Positions 1 to 11,700 of a stretch of DNA of 64,000 nucleotides are shown here, one piece after another. The notes beneath the pieces are model-generated. The model made no database searches. It saw nothing but the letters and a program-made list of their open reading frames with translations, and was not told the origin of the DNA. The translations under genes and the position numbers were made by a program. The first letter of the stretch is position 1, and the number at the start of each line of letters is the position of its first letter. Source of the stretch: Membranipora membranacea (Eukaryota; Bryozoa; Gymnolaemata; Cheilostomatida; Membraniporidae); NCBI GenBank assembly GCA_914767715.1, contig OU612070.1, positions 23,298,025 through 23,362,024 of the forward strand, in the 5' to 3' direction.

Positions 1-46
1 ATCATCTTGCCAACAAGCTAACAAAGAGGCACATCAACAATAATAG

Positions 47-163
47 CAGCATAATGATGTGAAGTTCGCAACAAAAGTGTCCAGCCTGTTGGTGGCAGAT
101 GCTCTTCAAACACTCAACAAAAGCGGAGTGTACCCTGAATCAGTGATGTCAAACCAACGATAA
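47..163 (+). pseudogene. P-element/THAP9-type transposase fragment, upstream piece
   Basis: After a possible AG acceptor at 45-46 one frame reads through KFATKVSSLLVADALQTLNK and ends at a TAA at 161-163. A helical LSS..VADAL segment is what I recall just ahead of the FD-LF-NSR region in P-element and THAP9 transposases. The next fragment, from 416, carries that second motif on the same strand, so the two are probably parts of one transposase. The in-frame TAA lies just before a GTAATA donor-like site, so this is a decayed copy, a terminal exon, or a wrongly placed donor. The upstream part, including any DNA-binding domain, is outside the window. The family call rests on remembered motifs only. 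Confidence 0.4.
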
Positions 164-415
164 AGGTAATAATAAAGGTGAATTGAATGTATAATGAACA
201 GAAAAAACACTCATTATGACTATTCAAGAGATGTATAGCGATCACAGAGCTTTTGTCAAATTTAACTTTCCCCTATGTAGCTTATAATAGGAGAGCAGAA
301 TTCTGACAAATCTATCGGCCTCCGCTTTAATGAAAAAAACAAACTATACAGTACACAGTCTACGCTACAGCACTGTCACCGATTCAATGTGTGACCAAAA
401 AGCTTTTGCTTGTAG

Positions 416-595
416 ATGTTTGACAAACTGTTCAACATTCTGAACTCTCGCTCATCATACGGAAAGTTCACAAAGGCACCGTTGTCAGAAAGAAACTGGG
501 AGGTTTCAAGGAGTTTTTTACTGGACGCAGATCACTTTATAGCTACGCTTAGACTAGCAGAGATCTGTTATACACATTGTAAGGTACATAACAAG
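416..595 (+). pseudogene. P-element/THAP9-type transposase fragment with FDKLFNILNSRS motif
   Basis: The reading frame opens right after an AG acceptor-like site (gcttgtag) with MFDKLFNILNSRSSYGKFTK, continues through a Pro-Leu-Ser-rich turn to an ATLRLAE segment, and then loses similarity. FD.LFN.LNSR followed by K.PL is typical of the central part of P-element/THAP9 transposases. The downstream half of that protein (the acidic catalytic region) is not recognisable here. The exon end is uncertain. I read it as part of a degraded or multi-exon P-type transposase shared with 47-163. An expressed domesticated gene cannot be excluded from this edge fragment. Confidence 0.45.
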
Positions 596-801
596 TTCTG
601 TGGTTGTAAATTGTTGCAAACTTTAATTGTAAATAGTAGTAACAATAGCCAAACAACAACAAACAACACCTGTAGATGGTTATAAGATATTTTTGATATA
701 AAACATATCAGATCATATTATAGTTAAAAAAGGGTTAGTTTAAAACCGGTGGAGAACATTTTAAAATTAAAATACTGCCATCCATACTTTATTTATTTCA
801 G

Positions 802-984
802 GGGGTTCGAACAACAACCCAACTGTTCAATCCTTCCGTTGCAAGATGTGAAGGATGCTCGTACATTGTGGAAAGCTCCCAACAAAAAAAGGCATTGCCT
901 CAGGATACTGATGTTCCATCACTAAAGATACAATCCCTATCAAGCCCTCTCATGGTAGAGCTAGACGGGAAAGTAGATCACTAA
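802..984 (+). CDS. Probable terminal exon of a gene starting outside the window
   Basis: A pyrimidine-rich acceptor (tttatttcag) is followed by 60 open codons and a TAA. The peptide starts GVRTTTQLFNPSVARCEGCS, has a CxxC pair, and ends in a charged tail (VELDGKVDH). It has no upstream in-frame methionine near the acceptor, as expected for a 3' exon. It could be the last exon of the P-like transposase at 47-595 or of an unrelated gene upstream. I do not recognise the family. Confidence 0.35.
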   Translation, partial: GVRTTTQLFNPSVARCEGCSYIVESSQQKKALPQDTDVPSLKIQSLSSPLMVELDGKVDH

Positions 985-1087
985 CAGCCGAACTGATACA
1001 CAGCTCCAGAAGTACAAGACATGCTCTCTAGGATATATGGCAGGGTAAGCAATAGTATCAACTTAGATTCTATGAAATAGGTCCATA

Positions 1088-1290
1088 TTATCTTCCAACT
1101 GTTTTCGCAAGCATTACATACACTTTGGTTCCACGCTTCGAATGGGTGGTCCACTCCCATGTCGAATGATGAATGCTATATAAAGTTTTCCATGATGAAA
1201 AACATGAAAAGAGATCTGCCGTGGCCGGGATTTGAACCCGGGCCTCACGCAGGGAATCTATTGTTCCATGCGCACTATATATACCATATG
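1088..1290 (-). mobile_element. tRNA-headed SINE, minus-strand copy
   Basis: On the minus strand a T-arm/B-box-like sequence (GGGTTCAAATCCCGG) is followed by CCACGGCAGAT, resembling the 3' half of a tRNA acceptor stem. A body of roughly 115 bp follows, containing a GGACCACCCATTCGAAGCG block. The body matches the plus-strand copy at 1360-1573. The 5' acceptor half of a tRNA is not present, so this is a retroposon and not a functional tRNA gene. Confidence 0.6.
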
Positions 1291-1359
1291 TCAACCATCG
1301 AATTTGGTTTCCGGATCATCAACAGTGATGGAGAAGCCAAAGCTAGGTCAGCACTATAT

Positions 1360-1573
1360 TTATTAAAGAATGGTAAGTGCCCTTGCACACAAAGCCTTCA
1401 CAGGGTATTGACGCAGGGGATCCGGGTTCGAGTCCCGGCCGCGGCAGATGTTTTTCAAAATTTTTCCATCATTGAAATCGTTAGCATCCATAATTCAAAA
1501 TCGAATTGGACCACTCATTTGAGGCATAGAACCATAGTGAATAATACATTCCAAGCTAACAGTATCAGGCAAA
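1360..1573 (+). mobile_element. tRNA-headed SINE, plus-strand copy
   Basis: The T-arm/B-box-like sequence GGGTTCGAGTCCCGG is followed by CCGCGGCAGATG and then a body with GGACCACTCATTTGAGGC. Both parts are shared, with substitutions, with the inverted copy at 1088-1290. The two copies are head-to-head, about 70 bp apart. No intact cloverleaf can be drawn, so this is not called as a tRNA. Confidence 0.6.
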
Positions 1574-2710
1574 AAGTACAATAAACTAGTTCTATTTAAA
1601 AACCAGTAAATCTCACAATAATCTGATGCCTGATGATCTTATTTTCGTACCATTTCTACATCTATGATCTACTTCTGAGTAATCGCATTATCCAACTATT
1701 CATTTAGATACATATAAGTTTGATTTGAAATGAAACACTGGATGAGAGCCTTCTGATAGTTGTAGTAGTTGTCTCTTGTTATATTGAAACTATAAATGAT
1801 CGGATCAAGTTGGTTGTTTTTTTTATTATTCAAATCATTGTTGTTATGAAATTTTGTTATTTTTTTAAATTTTAAATCAACACTACTTTGCCAATCAACT
1901 GTTGCTATTTGAGTCTTTAAGTTTACTTACTTATTTACAAAATTTGATGTTGTTTATAGTATGTCAATTATATTTGCAGATCGAATCTTGCTTTCATACC
2001 ATGGACTAAATAACTCAATATTTATTAACAGTTCTGTAGCATAAAAACAGAAAAAAAAATTTACACTCTAATGCTATTTGTAACTCAAAATAATTATCGG
2101 GTTGTTTGTAACAAAAGATCCATAGAGGGATAAGGGTCTGTACAGATTCTTAGCCAACATGGCTATCTTTGGCTTCATTGAAAAAAAAACTAAACAAATA
2201 GTTGACTATTCTCTGAAGTGATAATGCAAGTTACTGATCAAACGATTTAAAACAAAAACTGAGACAATATGCTGTGTTTGGTTATCATGAGATTTAGAAG
2301 TCCTGGAAATTTTTTGCTGAAGGGCACAAACACAACTAAAAAAATATAAAAACAAATAATCATTCCATGGTGGAATGAAGTTCCAGTAATAATAAATCGA
2401 TTATCAATGTCAGATAAACTTGTTGTAGCCAATACCGTTATGATGGTTAAACTGAAGGTGAAATCCGTATACAAATTGTCATGGTCATTGTCTATGGTGA
2501 AACCCAACATTCACTTGGCCATGTTAATAGATGATTGAAATGTTATATTATATACCTCGACGTCAAAGCTTGTTACATATACACTGATGTCAGAACACTG
2601 AAGGTTTGACTCTTTGTACACATTGTTGTGCGGATCTGATTGGGATGTAGAAGCAGATAACGCGGCGTCTCAGCTCAGTCCACTAGACTCCATTCATAAA
2701 TAAACTAATC

Positions 2711-5700
2711 ATGATGTGCAAAGTGGTAGTTTATATAAATATACTCAGTGTAGTCACTGTTGTGACTGGACAGAATAGTAAGTAATCTACAAGTTTAGTT
2801 GCACTTTGTCTACTATTTTTTTAATTAATGTGAAAAAGCTTGCGCCCCGCAATTGAATGGCGACATGCCTACCCACGACATAGCCACACTTCAACTTAAA
2901 ATGCTTTTGAGCTGTCCTCCATTACAAACTCCTAATTATCAGGAAGCAAGTTGATATTAGCTAGGAGTACAAACAGGGGACCTTTTCTTCTCTTAGGGTT
3001 GATCCAAATAATGGTTTTGCAATCGTTCAATGCATTACATCAGTCAGTAATTCTTGCATGTACAATATTTCCTAATTGATGCTCCATAATCTCAAACTTC
3101 TACTCTATGCCAAAACTTCACAACTATATGACAATTATAATATCATGATGTGAATGATGTTTGTATTGATTTTCTTATAGCAGAAGGACCAAATTTCCGC
3201 TTTGGTGCTTACAATTTAGACACAGGTACCATGACCTGGTGTGATGAAGATGGTGACGGTTCTTACAAAAGTTGTTCGTTGTCTTCTGTTGGCTCTACCA
3301 TGTTTGTATGCGCTCCATCAAAGTGTGAAAACTGGGTGGGAAATTATGATCCGGTCTATGGTTCATCTACACACAATGACTATGTGAAAAATCTCCTCAA
3401 AACTAATCGAAAGAATCAGGACCGTATGTTCTATATGAAACAACAATTCTTTATTTTTGTGTCAATAACAATTGTTGTTTATCTAATTGTTAGATAAAGG
3501 ATAACATGCAGTCAATCTCAAGGTTAGATGGCTAGGGAACTTACTAAGATCCAATTTGCCAGCATTGAGTTGCCCCCCTCTCTACTGACACGACAAAAAT
3601 ACCTCTGTTGTGTCAGTCGGGTCGGATCAACTCCACTGCGGCAAATCGAATCAAACTTGATCACTCTCTGACCTCTAGCAGTATGTAACTACAACTACAT
3701 ACAGTTCAAATGGGTCATTTATGCATATGATCAGAATGAAAGCATGATACAATTTCATTACATATTTCAGATGGGTTTGGAAGTCATAATGACCATGATG
3801 GAAGTGTCACGTACGTTATCTATGATATCAGTCTCTGTTGCCCATTAAGGTCTAAGGCATTAATATGAATGACACTGTAAAGGCAGCATATTTACCATTC
3901 CACACATTTGAGCTAGAGACTTGAGGTTGTCGCTAGATTGATGTAGTTTCAGAAGCCTCAGTAAATGAGTTTTTGTTATACAAACTGTATGTCAAGAAAA
4001 TTCTCTGGCATAATATTATTATAAACTCCGTGTATTATGTTGGAGACCTAAGATTTTACTGCTGTTTCCACAACCAATTTGGTCGATTGTTAATTTTAAA
4101 AAGTTTTTCACCGGCTTTTGGATTCTTTGGTTGGGAAAAGTCCCTATGCTCCAGTCAATGTCAAGGTTAATGTTCAAGGTTTTGTGATAGCCATAAACAT
4201 ATAAATTTATATGTTTATATGTTTATGGTGATAGCATTGGGAAAACATGAGTCATTTTGTGGCTTTCTGTCAATGTTATGACTGTAAGCTCTAGAGCTAT
4301 CATATATCTTAAATGCACCAAGTAGCCATCTTCTGTAGTTACAAGCACTTTGCTAGTGCATGTCCAAGACCAACCAACCAACCAACCCCCCCCCCCCTAA
4401 AAACAAACATAGGAAGGCCTCTGAAGTGCCTGTTATATGATTCTATGTGATACAGATTAACATCAATACTGTTTTTTTCATCTTTAGAGTTTCAAGGTGT
4501 GTTCGTAGACTCAGCGGTATTCGGGCAACTCTGCAAATAAAGTTTGAGTCAACCAGAGTGTACTTAAAAGGACTTACTAGCGGTTATCGCGATGTTAGTG
4601 GATCTAGAGCTGACCTGCTGGTATATTATGTATATGCGTCTATAGCTGACATTGTCCGATGTACCAAGGAGGCTAAGTGAGTATAATGTCAGTTCAGACA
4701 TGAAACAGGCTGAATATGATGGTTAGCCTGAGCAGCCTGTCCGGGGTGGGTGGTGTCAGGCCCTGCTCTGGCCGGTGGGAGGTTTGCAGCCCCAAGTCCG
4801 CACGCTGGATTGGGGAATGCACTACCAGATATGCAGCTCAGCCAACTTGTCATGTATGCTTTAAATCAGCCATGCTCAACCTCGGCCAAACCGGCCAAAT
4901 GGGTCATTTTGCTCGGCCAAACTCACCCTTACGACAAAAAAAAGTTGAGACACATTGTCTATTCATATAAATAAACACATTTAAAACCGTCACATGTATA
5001 AACTATCCTTCAGCACTATGGCCTGCCTCAAAACATACCTCCACAATGTGGGCAAGGCTCAAAAACACAGCTGCTTAACATTGCATGTTCTAAATTGGTT
5101 GCAGAGGGGCCTAGGGTTTGACCCTGTGAACTTTCACTGTCGACAAGGTTATGGCGTCTCATCAAAAATATTCTCTGTGTTAAAGTGTTCTCAATGCTCT
5201 GTGATGGTCATTAAATTTTGACAAAAAAATTTTCTTACTATTCTATTCAAGTACAATCTACCAAAGTCACATATTCTCTTGACTGTTAATCCTCTACTTA
5301 TCTGCAACTTAAGCTCCGGTTCCTACCTCCTAGGACTCCCATGTGATCTTTTCAATCACTATAAATTTTTGCTGTCAGCCATTATTACTTCCCTCCACAC
5401 TAAGCTCACTGAATTTTTCAATTCAAAGTATCGATCATAAGAGGGATCAGATATGATAAAATCACGGAATTAAATTCTTCTCATAGGATGGAAATATTAT
5501 CCTATCCAATTAAAACACTCAACACAGGGGCTGATCTGACAATGATCTTATTGGCTGTCCCTAGTAGCATGCAGAATGTAGCCTGGGAAATTGTCTTGTT
5601 TACAAAACTGCAAACGGCAATAAAATGCTACTAGGGACTGGCTATTTTTACTAATCCTTTTGTTTGGCAAAATAGAGCTAATTATGCTATTCCAGATATG

Positions 5701-8700
5701 GAATTCGATGGATAAAATGTACCTCAAATTTTATTGCTACTCAAAGATTCCTGTGGTCGATTGCTTGTTAGTTTTCTTCCAAAGTAGGGCTGTAATGCCT
5801 AAAAGCTGGCTCTAAAATAAAAAATTTCTGGGGGAGACCTCATGCCTCTAGCGTGAAGGCACCCACCTCGCCTGGCCCAAATCAGTGGATACAGTCCTGG
5901 ATTTCCAATTTCTATATGTCAATTAAATTTTACCCAAAAACTGGTGTGGCCAATTGATATGCTCCCCAACAAAATTTGGTCGAACCCGGAATAAGGTTGA
6001 GCATGCGTGTTTTAAATGAATATTGCACAATATTGCATGACACTAGTATTATTTTTGCACTACAAGAAAAGGTTTACTAATATAAATTAAATATTAATAT
6101 TAAATTGATGGGATGATATTACTTTCAAACTTCTCTGCTGAATTTCTTCGAGTCGTTGCTCCTTTTTTTTTGGTCTCCTTAAGTCGTAAGTTGTTTTTAT
6201 ATTGCAGAACTTGCGGAGATATTGTAGACGTGACGTTGGATTGTTCTGTGAGATGGGAGGATAAGCAAGGACAAAGCCGAGAGCCTAAAAGAACTAGCAC
6301 CCAAGCTATCATCCGCTGTGAGTGCCATGTAGCACTCCGATATCACACTTGTAAAATATGCTATGGCAACTTTTTCAATTGAAGGTTGAGAAACCATGCA
6401 AATGGAAAGAGATATACAACATTTTTAGTATAAAGGTAGAACAAGTTCCCTCTGTCGTGGCAGAGCGCGATTGCAAAAGTCCAGTATTGAAGTGCCGCCC
6501 TACCCGACTTTTGCTATATTACTCTGCCACAACAGAGGGAACAAACTTGTTCCAGTATATAAGTAGGTGGGTTGGTATAGGAAGGTAGCATGGAAGCAGC
6601 GGAAGTGACTAAACCACAAACTGTTTCCATGAAGTTGAAATTCTTCACTCAACTTGATCGGGATTCTAATCCCATGCTGCAAAAAGATTTTGAATCCTAA
6701 GACTTAAAACTCATTCTGGTAAGGAAAAAAAGTGAACCTTGTTATGCCGAACATATAAAAATGGTCAGAGCAGATCAATCGCGCGTTCAAAATTACTAAC
6801 AGTCTCACCTCAGATTCGCAACATGTTGCATGGTGGCTGCCTGCAGTGTCCGATAGCGTAGATTCGAATGCAAAAATCAAATCACAAACTTGACAGCAAA
6901 GTGTACAGTAAGGATAAAGATGAAGGTTTTTCTTGGCTTTATTTATAGGGATGGCCAAACCGCTCCAAAACTAAGCAAAGCAGATTAGGAATTTTAGAAC
7001 ATACAAGCATATTGCTATAGATATTTGTAAATTTTAAAAATAGAGGGGAATTTCACTTGGGATAGAGGCGCAACACACAGCAACATCCTGCTAACCTCAT
7101 TCAAGAAAAGCTTTTTGTAGCTTTCATCAGGCATAATAGCCAGCACTGTGTAGCTTTGATAGCACAAATGATCTCATCCTTTGCTATCAAGCGAGAAGTC
7201 CTGGGTTCAATTCCCGCTTTCTTCTCGAGGGATTTACCCTGGCCTCTCCCTACTCACAAAATTAAAAATCGACTTCAACCAACCAAGGAGTTAAAGACCT
7301 TGAACCAACAACTCACAAATCACCAACATCTCAAACTCAGACAACTCATTATCTCATAAACACAAAACCGACTGATGGAACATACTCATCCTTCTAACAT
7401 CAAGGATGTGTTCTATCAGTAATAATCAAAACTGTCCATGGTCTTGGAGGACTAGAGGTGTCAATCACCTGTTCTCTGGAGTATACTGTCTTATACCACT
7501 ACCCTCCCCCCCCCCACATAAGACAAGACCTCGCACTAAGCCTAATGTAACCATAATTGCAATGATAAATACAGTGTAGTTCACTTAATTCAAACCTCTG
7601 GGGACCACAAAGATTTGTTCTAATTAATTAATTAATTAATTAGAATGTATCGAGTTGTGGCTGAAGGGACCAAGTTTCTTTGTGTGAATCAACAGGAGTT
7701 TTGAATTATAAAGTCTGAATTAACCAGCTTACACTTTAGTTTATAAATACACGTACATACATACATTTCTCTTGGTTGTTATTACAGACGGGCCGGTGTT
7801 CTACTCTACGTTAGATCCGACACCTGCTGACATTCATGTCGTACATGTACAGGCCGGTCAATCGGTCAAATTGCGTTGCCCGAAAGTGTTTACTATTCCG
7901 TTTGACATGAACTACACATATGAATGGAGCCTGTAAGTTGTTACATTCCATCTTGTATATGCGTGACAATGGAGGCCATGATGCGTAAAATCCAGTAGAA
8001 GTCCTAAAAGCTTTTTTATTAACCCTCAACACCAACCATCAGCCAATCATATGGTTGCATGGGTGTTAATAAATATATCCATTTATTTGTTTGATGAAAT
8101 AAGTTTCAAGTATGAACCTTATACAAACAAGGAGTCTCTGTAACTCCCTGATACAAACCACACTATTAATACAACATCGCTATACGGTAAGTAACAATCC
8201 TAGTGCATCCCTAGCACGTGAGCAAACTGTATATTAAAACAACGTCAACTTGGAAAACTGTAAATTGGCTAACCCTAAGTACATCTATGTTGGTTTGTTT
8301 TTCAATCCAGAAAAGACATTGAAACCAATATCATCAATACACATTATCACATTGTTTAGCCTGTGGGATGCCAGTGAACAACTCTTATTTATGAGAGATG
8401 GCGAGATGGCTCTGTTAGCGCCCTTGGTGTCCCAGAATTTGTGGGTACTAGTCCTACTAGGGGAGCTTTCATGATTGCTTATTGAAGCGCCCGGCGGATA
8501 CATCTCCAATCAAAACACGCTAGTCATAGTATCAGTCTAATTGAACAAATCAGTCTCAAGGTTGCAATCAAAGGAATGATGTGTGTAAATTTCCCACAAA
8601 CCAATACAAAGTGATCACATGACTTCCTTGTTGCCAGATCAGTAACTTTATAAATCAAGTTGGAGTTGTCGGGGCTTATTGGGAAGGCCAGACGACTATA

Positions 8701-11700
8701 AATATTGCAGATGCTATGGGATACTTGATCATTGATTGTATTCTAAAAAACAAGTTTGATTTATTTTCAGTGATTTGGAGACCAGAGGAGAGATTAAATC
8801 TTTAGGTGTGACAGCTGCAGAAATAGTCATCCCCTCATCGCTTATTACTGATGATGAGATTGCTATAATATGCACGGTACTCCGGTCATCTGATCATAAT
8901 AGAAATGACAGTCACTTCTTTCATATGGAGAGTATGTATGCGCCTAGTCTAAGTGTTCAGACTGCTACAATGCGAGTTAGTGGCAGTAAATTAATAAACA
9001 TTTGGCACTGAATGTAAAACATTTACCTCAAAATTATTTTGATTAGAAAAACTATTAAAAACACTCAAATTGAGCGTTTGATAACATAATGGCACTAACT
9101 TGCATTGCAGCAGTCTGAGCACCTAGGCTAGTATGTGTCAGGTCAAATTATAGATGTTTTCTTCCAGTCTGAAGCGCGCCAAGTAACATTGCTCCTCATT
9201 TTCTCAGATACCCCAGATGCCCTTGAGCAGAAAATACTCTCCAGAGTTTAGTTTTGCTAGTTTGGGGTGTGTTAATATTAGCTAGCACTAAATTTTGGCC
9301 AGCTGAGGAGAGAGTTGATGTAATGTAAAGAGGGTAAATGCCAGCGATAATTAAATTTAGCTATTTCAGACATGCACAAAAAGGTGAACTTTTTGCATAT
9401 ACTACTCCTCTAGGGTACATGATGTAACCTGCTAAGTTTTAATAGAGACTCATGAGTGCACAAAACCATTAAAGTTGATCTTTGTTTGAAACTTACATAT
9501 TTTCAGAGGTGCCTGCGAGTCCATCACAGCTGTGGCTTCTGATACCCATAATAGTTATCGTATTCGGCTCTATTCTTGTTGCCACAACACTTTGCTGGAA
9601 AATGCGTCAAAGTTCTCCGGAGATAATAGTAAGAACCTATAGTCATTTTTGGGTTATGGCGGTAACTAAGCGATTGCATTAGAACAAGTTTAATCCAATT
9701 ACCTGCATTCCAGTTGCTCCCGATCCACTGGTCACGCCGCAGGGAGCAACTGAAATGTAGGCAATTGGATTGAACGTGATCTACAATAGCGCCAACACAT
9801 TGATTTTGAAAAAAAGTATACAGTACCAAATTCTAGTTATTGACTTTCATGTTTTTTCAAATACCATGGTTTTGTGTTTTACTATGAAGGCGCTATATGA
9901 TATATTGTTTTGAAAAATTTTTTCTGTACCATCAGATCTAATTTATACAATTATCAAATGTATCTTGATCGACAAATCAAAGTAATCACAAACAACACAC
10001 AACAAAATATCACTCTGACTGATCTCAGATCTGGCTGAAGGGACCAATTTTCCTTGTCTGAACTAACAGGAGTTTTGAATTAACCAGCTTACACTGTAAT
10101 TGAACGTGCAGCTCCTAAGGTTCTTCTCTCACTTTTTCTCTTATAGATGGTGCGGATGGTTGATGAGCTGCTGAGCGAGCCTGATTCATGGGATGGCACT
10201 CCTAGACATCTTCTTCAAAAGGTCAGAACTAACATCACTAGCCACTGATATATAATCATGGATTAGGGAACATACTGACCCTGGTCAAGCATTTGGCAAT
10301 TTATTTATGATTGCTGGAAATAATTTCTCATCTTTGATTGGCCCAAAAGTTCAGTAATGCTACAGCTGACCCCTTGTAAACTTTTGTCAAGTAGCTTGCC
10401 TGAGTTTCTAAAGCCCGTTACTGGAACGTCTGACAATGCCAGAATTTTAGCTAGATCCAATCATTGACACAAAGTTATAATATACTGATGTTATTTCTCC
10501 ACAAATAGCCATGTTGCGTATTTCACCACCTATCCATGAATGAATTGAAGTCACATCCATAGCACTGGCCAAACAGGATGGGATTGCAAAAATCAGGATA
10601 CAAAAAACTTATCAGAAAGCAAAATATTTCAAAATGTAAATTGAAGCCCAGATAGAATTCTGGCTCACTCTTGCCTACAATGAGCGCTGGAATCTTGATA
10701 ACACTTCGATACTTCACACAGTGCACATTATGAAATTCAAAGTTGGTCTATTTGGCTTGTATAGTACAGTCAACTCGATAACATAGATCTTCAACATACT
10801 TGAGCAGGCGAGGACTGTTTCTAATGATATCTATACTCTTTACTTAGCAGAGCTTGCGCATAACTACAGCAGAACTAGCTGCCTGACTACAGAATGCCTT
10901 GTTCTGTTGGTATATAATGTGTGGGTTTCGTTGAATAACAAGGTATATCATTCCATGTGATGTTACTCATCATGTCACTGGAGTGTTATATTAGTTTTCT
11001 TCGTTATATTTTGTAGATAATGGTTATGCTGAATATGAGGCGTGACAAACACCGTTTAACCGATCTAACTAAAAATCAAGCATTGCTTCCTGCTCCTAGA
11101 AAAACGTAAGCATTCATAGTTTATTTTTGTTGCTTTTATTCTGATACACTAGTCGAGTAAGCCCCTGAAAGGAGGGCAAGCCAGGTTTTTGCATATTGTA
11201 AAATTGAATGAAAAAACTTTGCCACAAAGTCTCAAAGGGAGTTGCTCTTGCCCGCAGAAATGCCTTGTTATTCTGATTAGATCTATATATGGTATGGTTC
11301 TATCACCTAGACCACTTTTTCATTTTAAAGCCTCAGTCAATACACGGCCGGCCCATAATGGTGTTTGGGAAACCAATTCAATTAACAACAGGACGTATAG
11401 AGGGCTGGCTGTGGTACGACTTACCTAGCATCTATGTATAATATGTGTATTATGATATATTGTATATGTAATACATGTTTTGTATATGTAATTCATACGT
11501 ATGTTGCATGATATTGTTCTTGTTGTGATTAGGGGTGTTGTGAAAGAAAATGCAGATACTAGAAAAATAAGAAACACAATGATCAGCGAGGCTGGAATGG
11601 AACATAGATACGTCAGACCACACAGGCTTATCCATAAACAAGATCCTGGGGTATTACATTATATGTTATGCATTGTTATTATTTTTATCATTATAATTAT

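Larger units (their letters stand above)
985..2710. other. Intergenic spacer with inverted SINE pair
   Basis: This spacer lies between the putative exon at 802-984 and the start of the Ig-like receptor gene. It holds the two tRNA-headed elements listed separately (about 1088-1573). After that it is AT-rich sequence with no convincing exon. A minus-strand open frame at 2247-2510 is hydrophobic and shows no recognisable family. The promoter of the gene starting at 2711 should lie in the right part, but I see no clear TATA or initiator motif. Confidence 0.5.

Noticed and set aside
1213-1446. Two possible tRNA genes (good T-arm sequences)
   Set aside because: Only the T-arm and 3' acceptor half are present. 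No pairing 5' acceptor half or proper anticodon arm exists, and the flanks are shared between the copies, so they are SINE heads.
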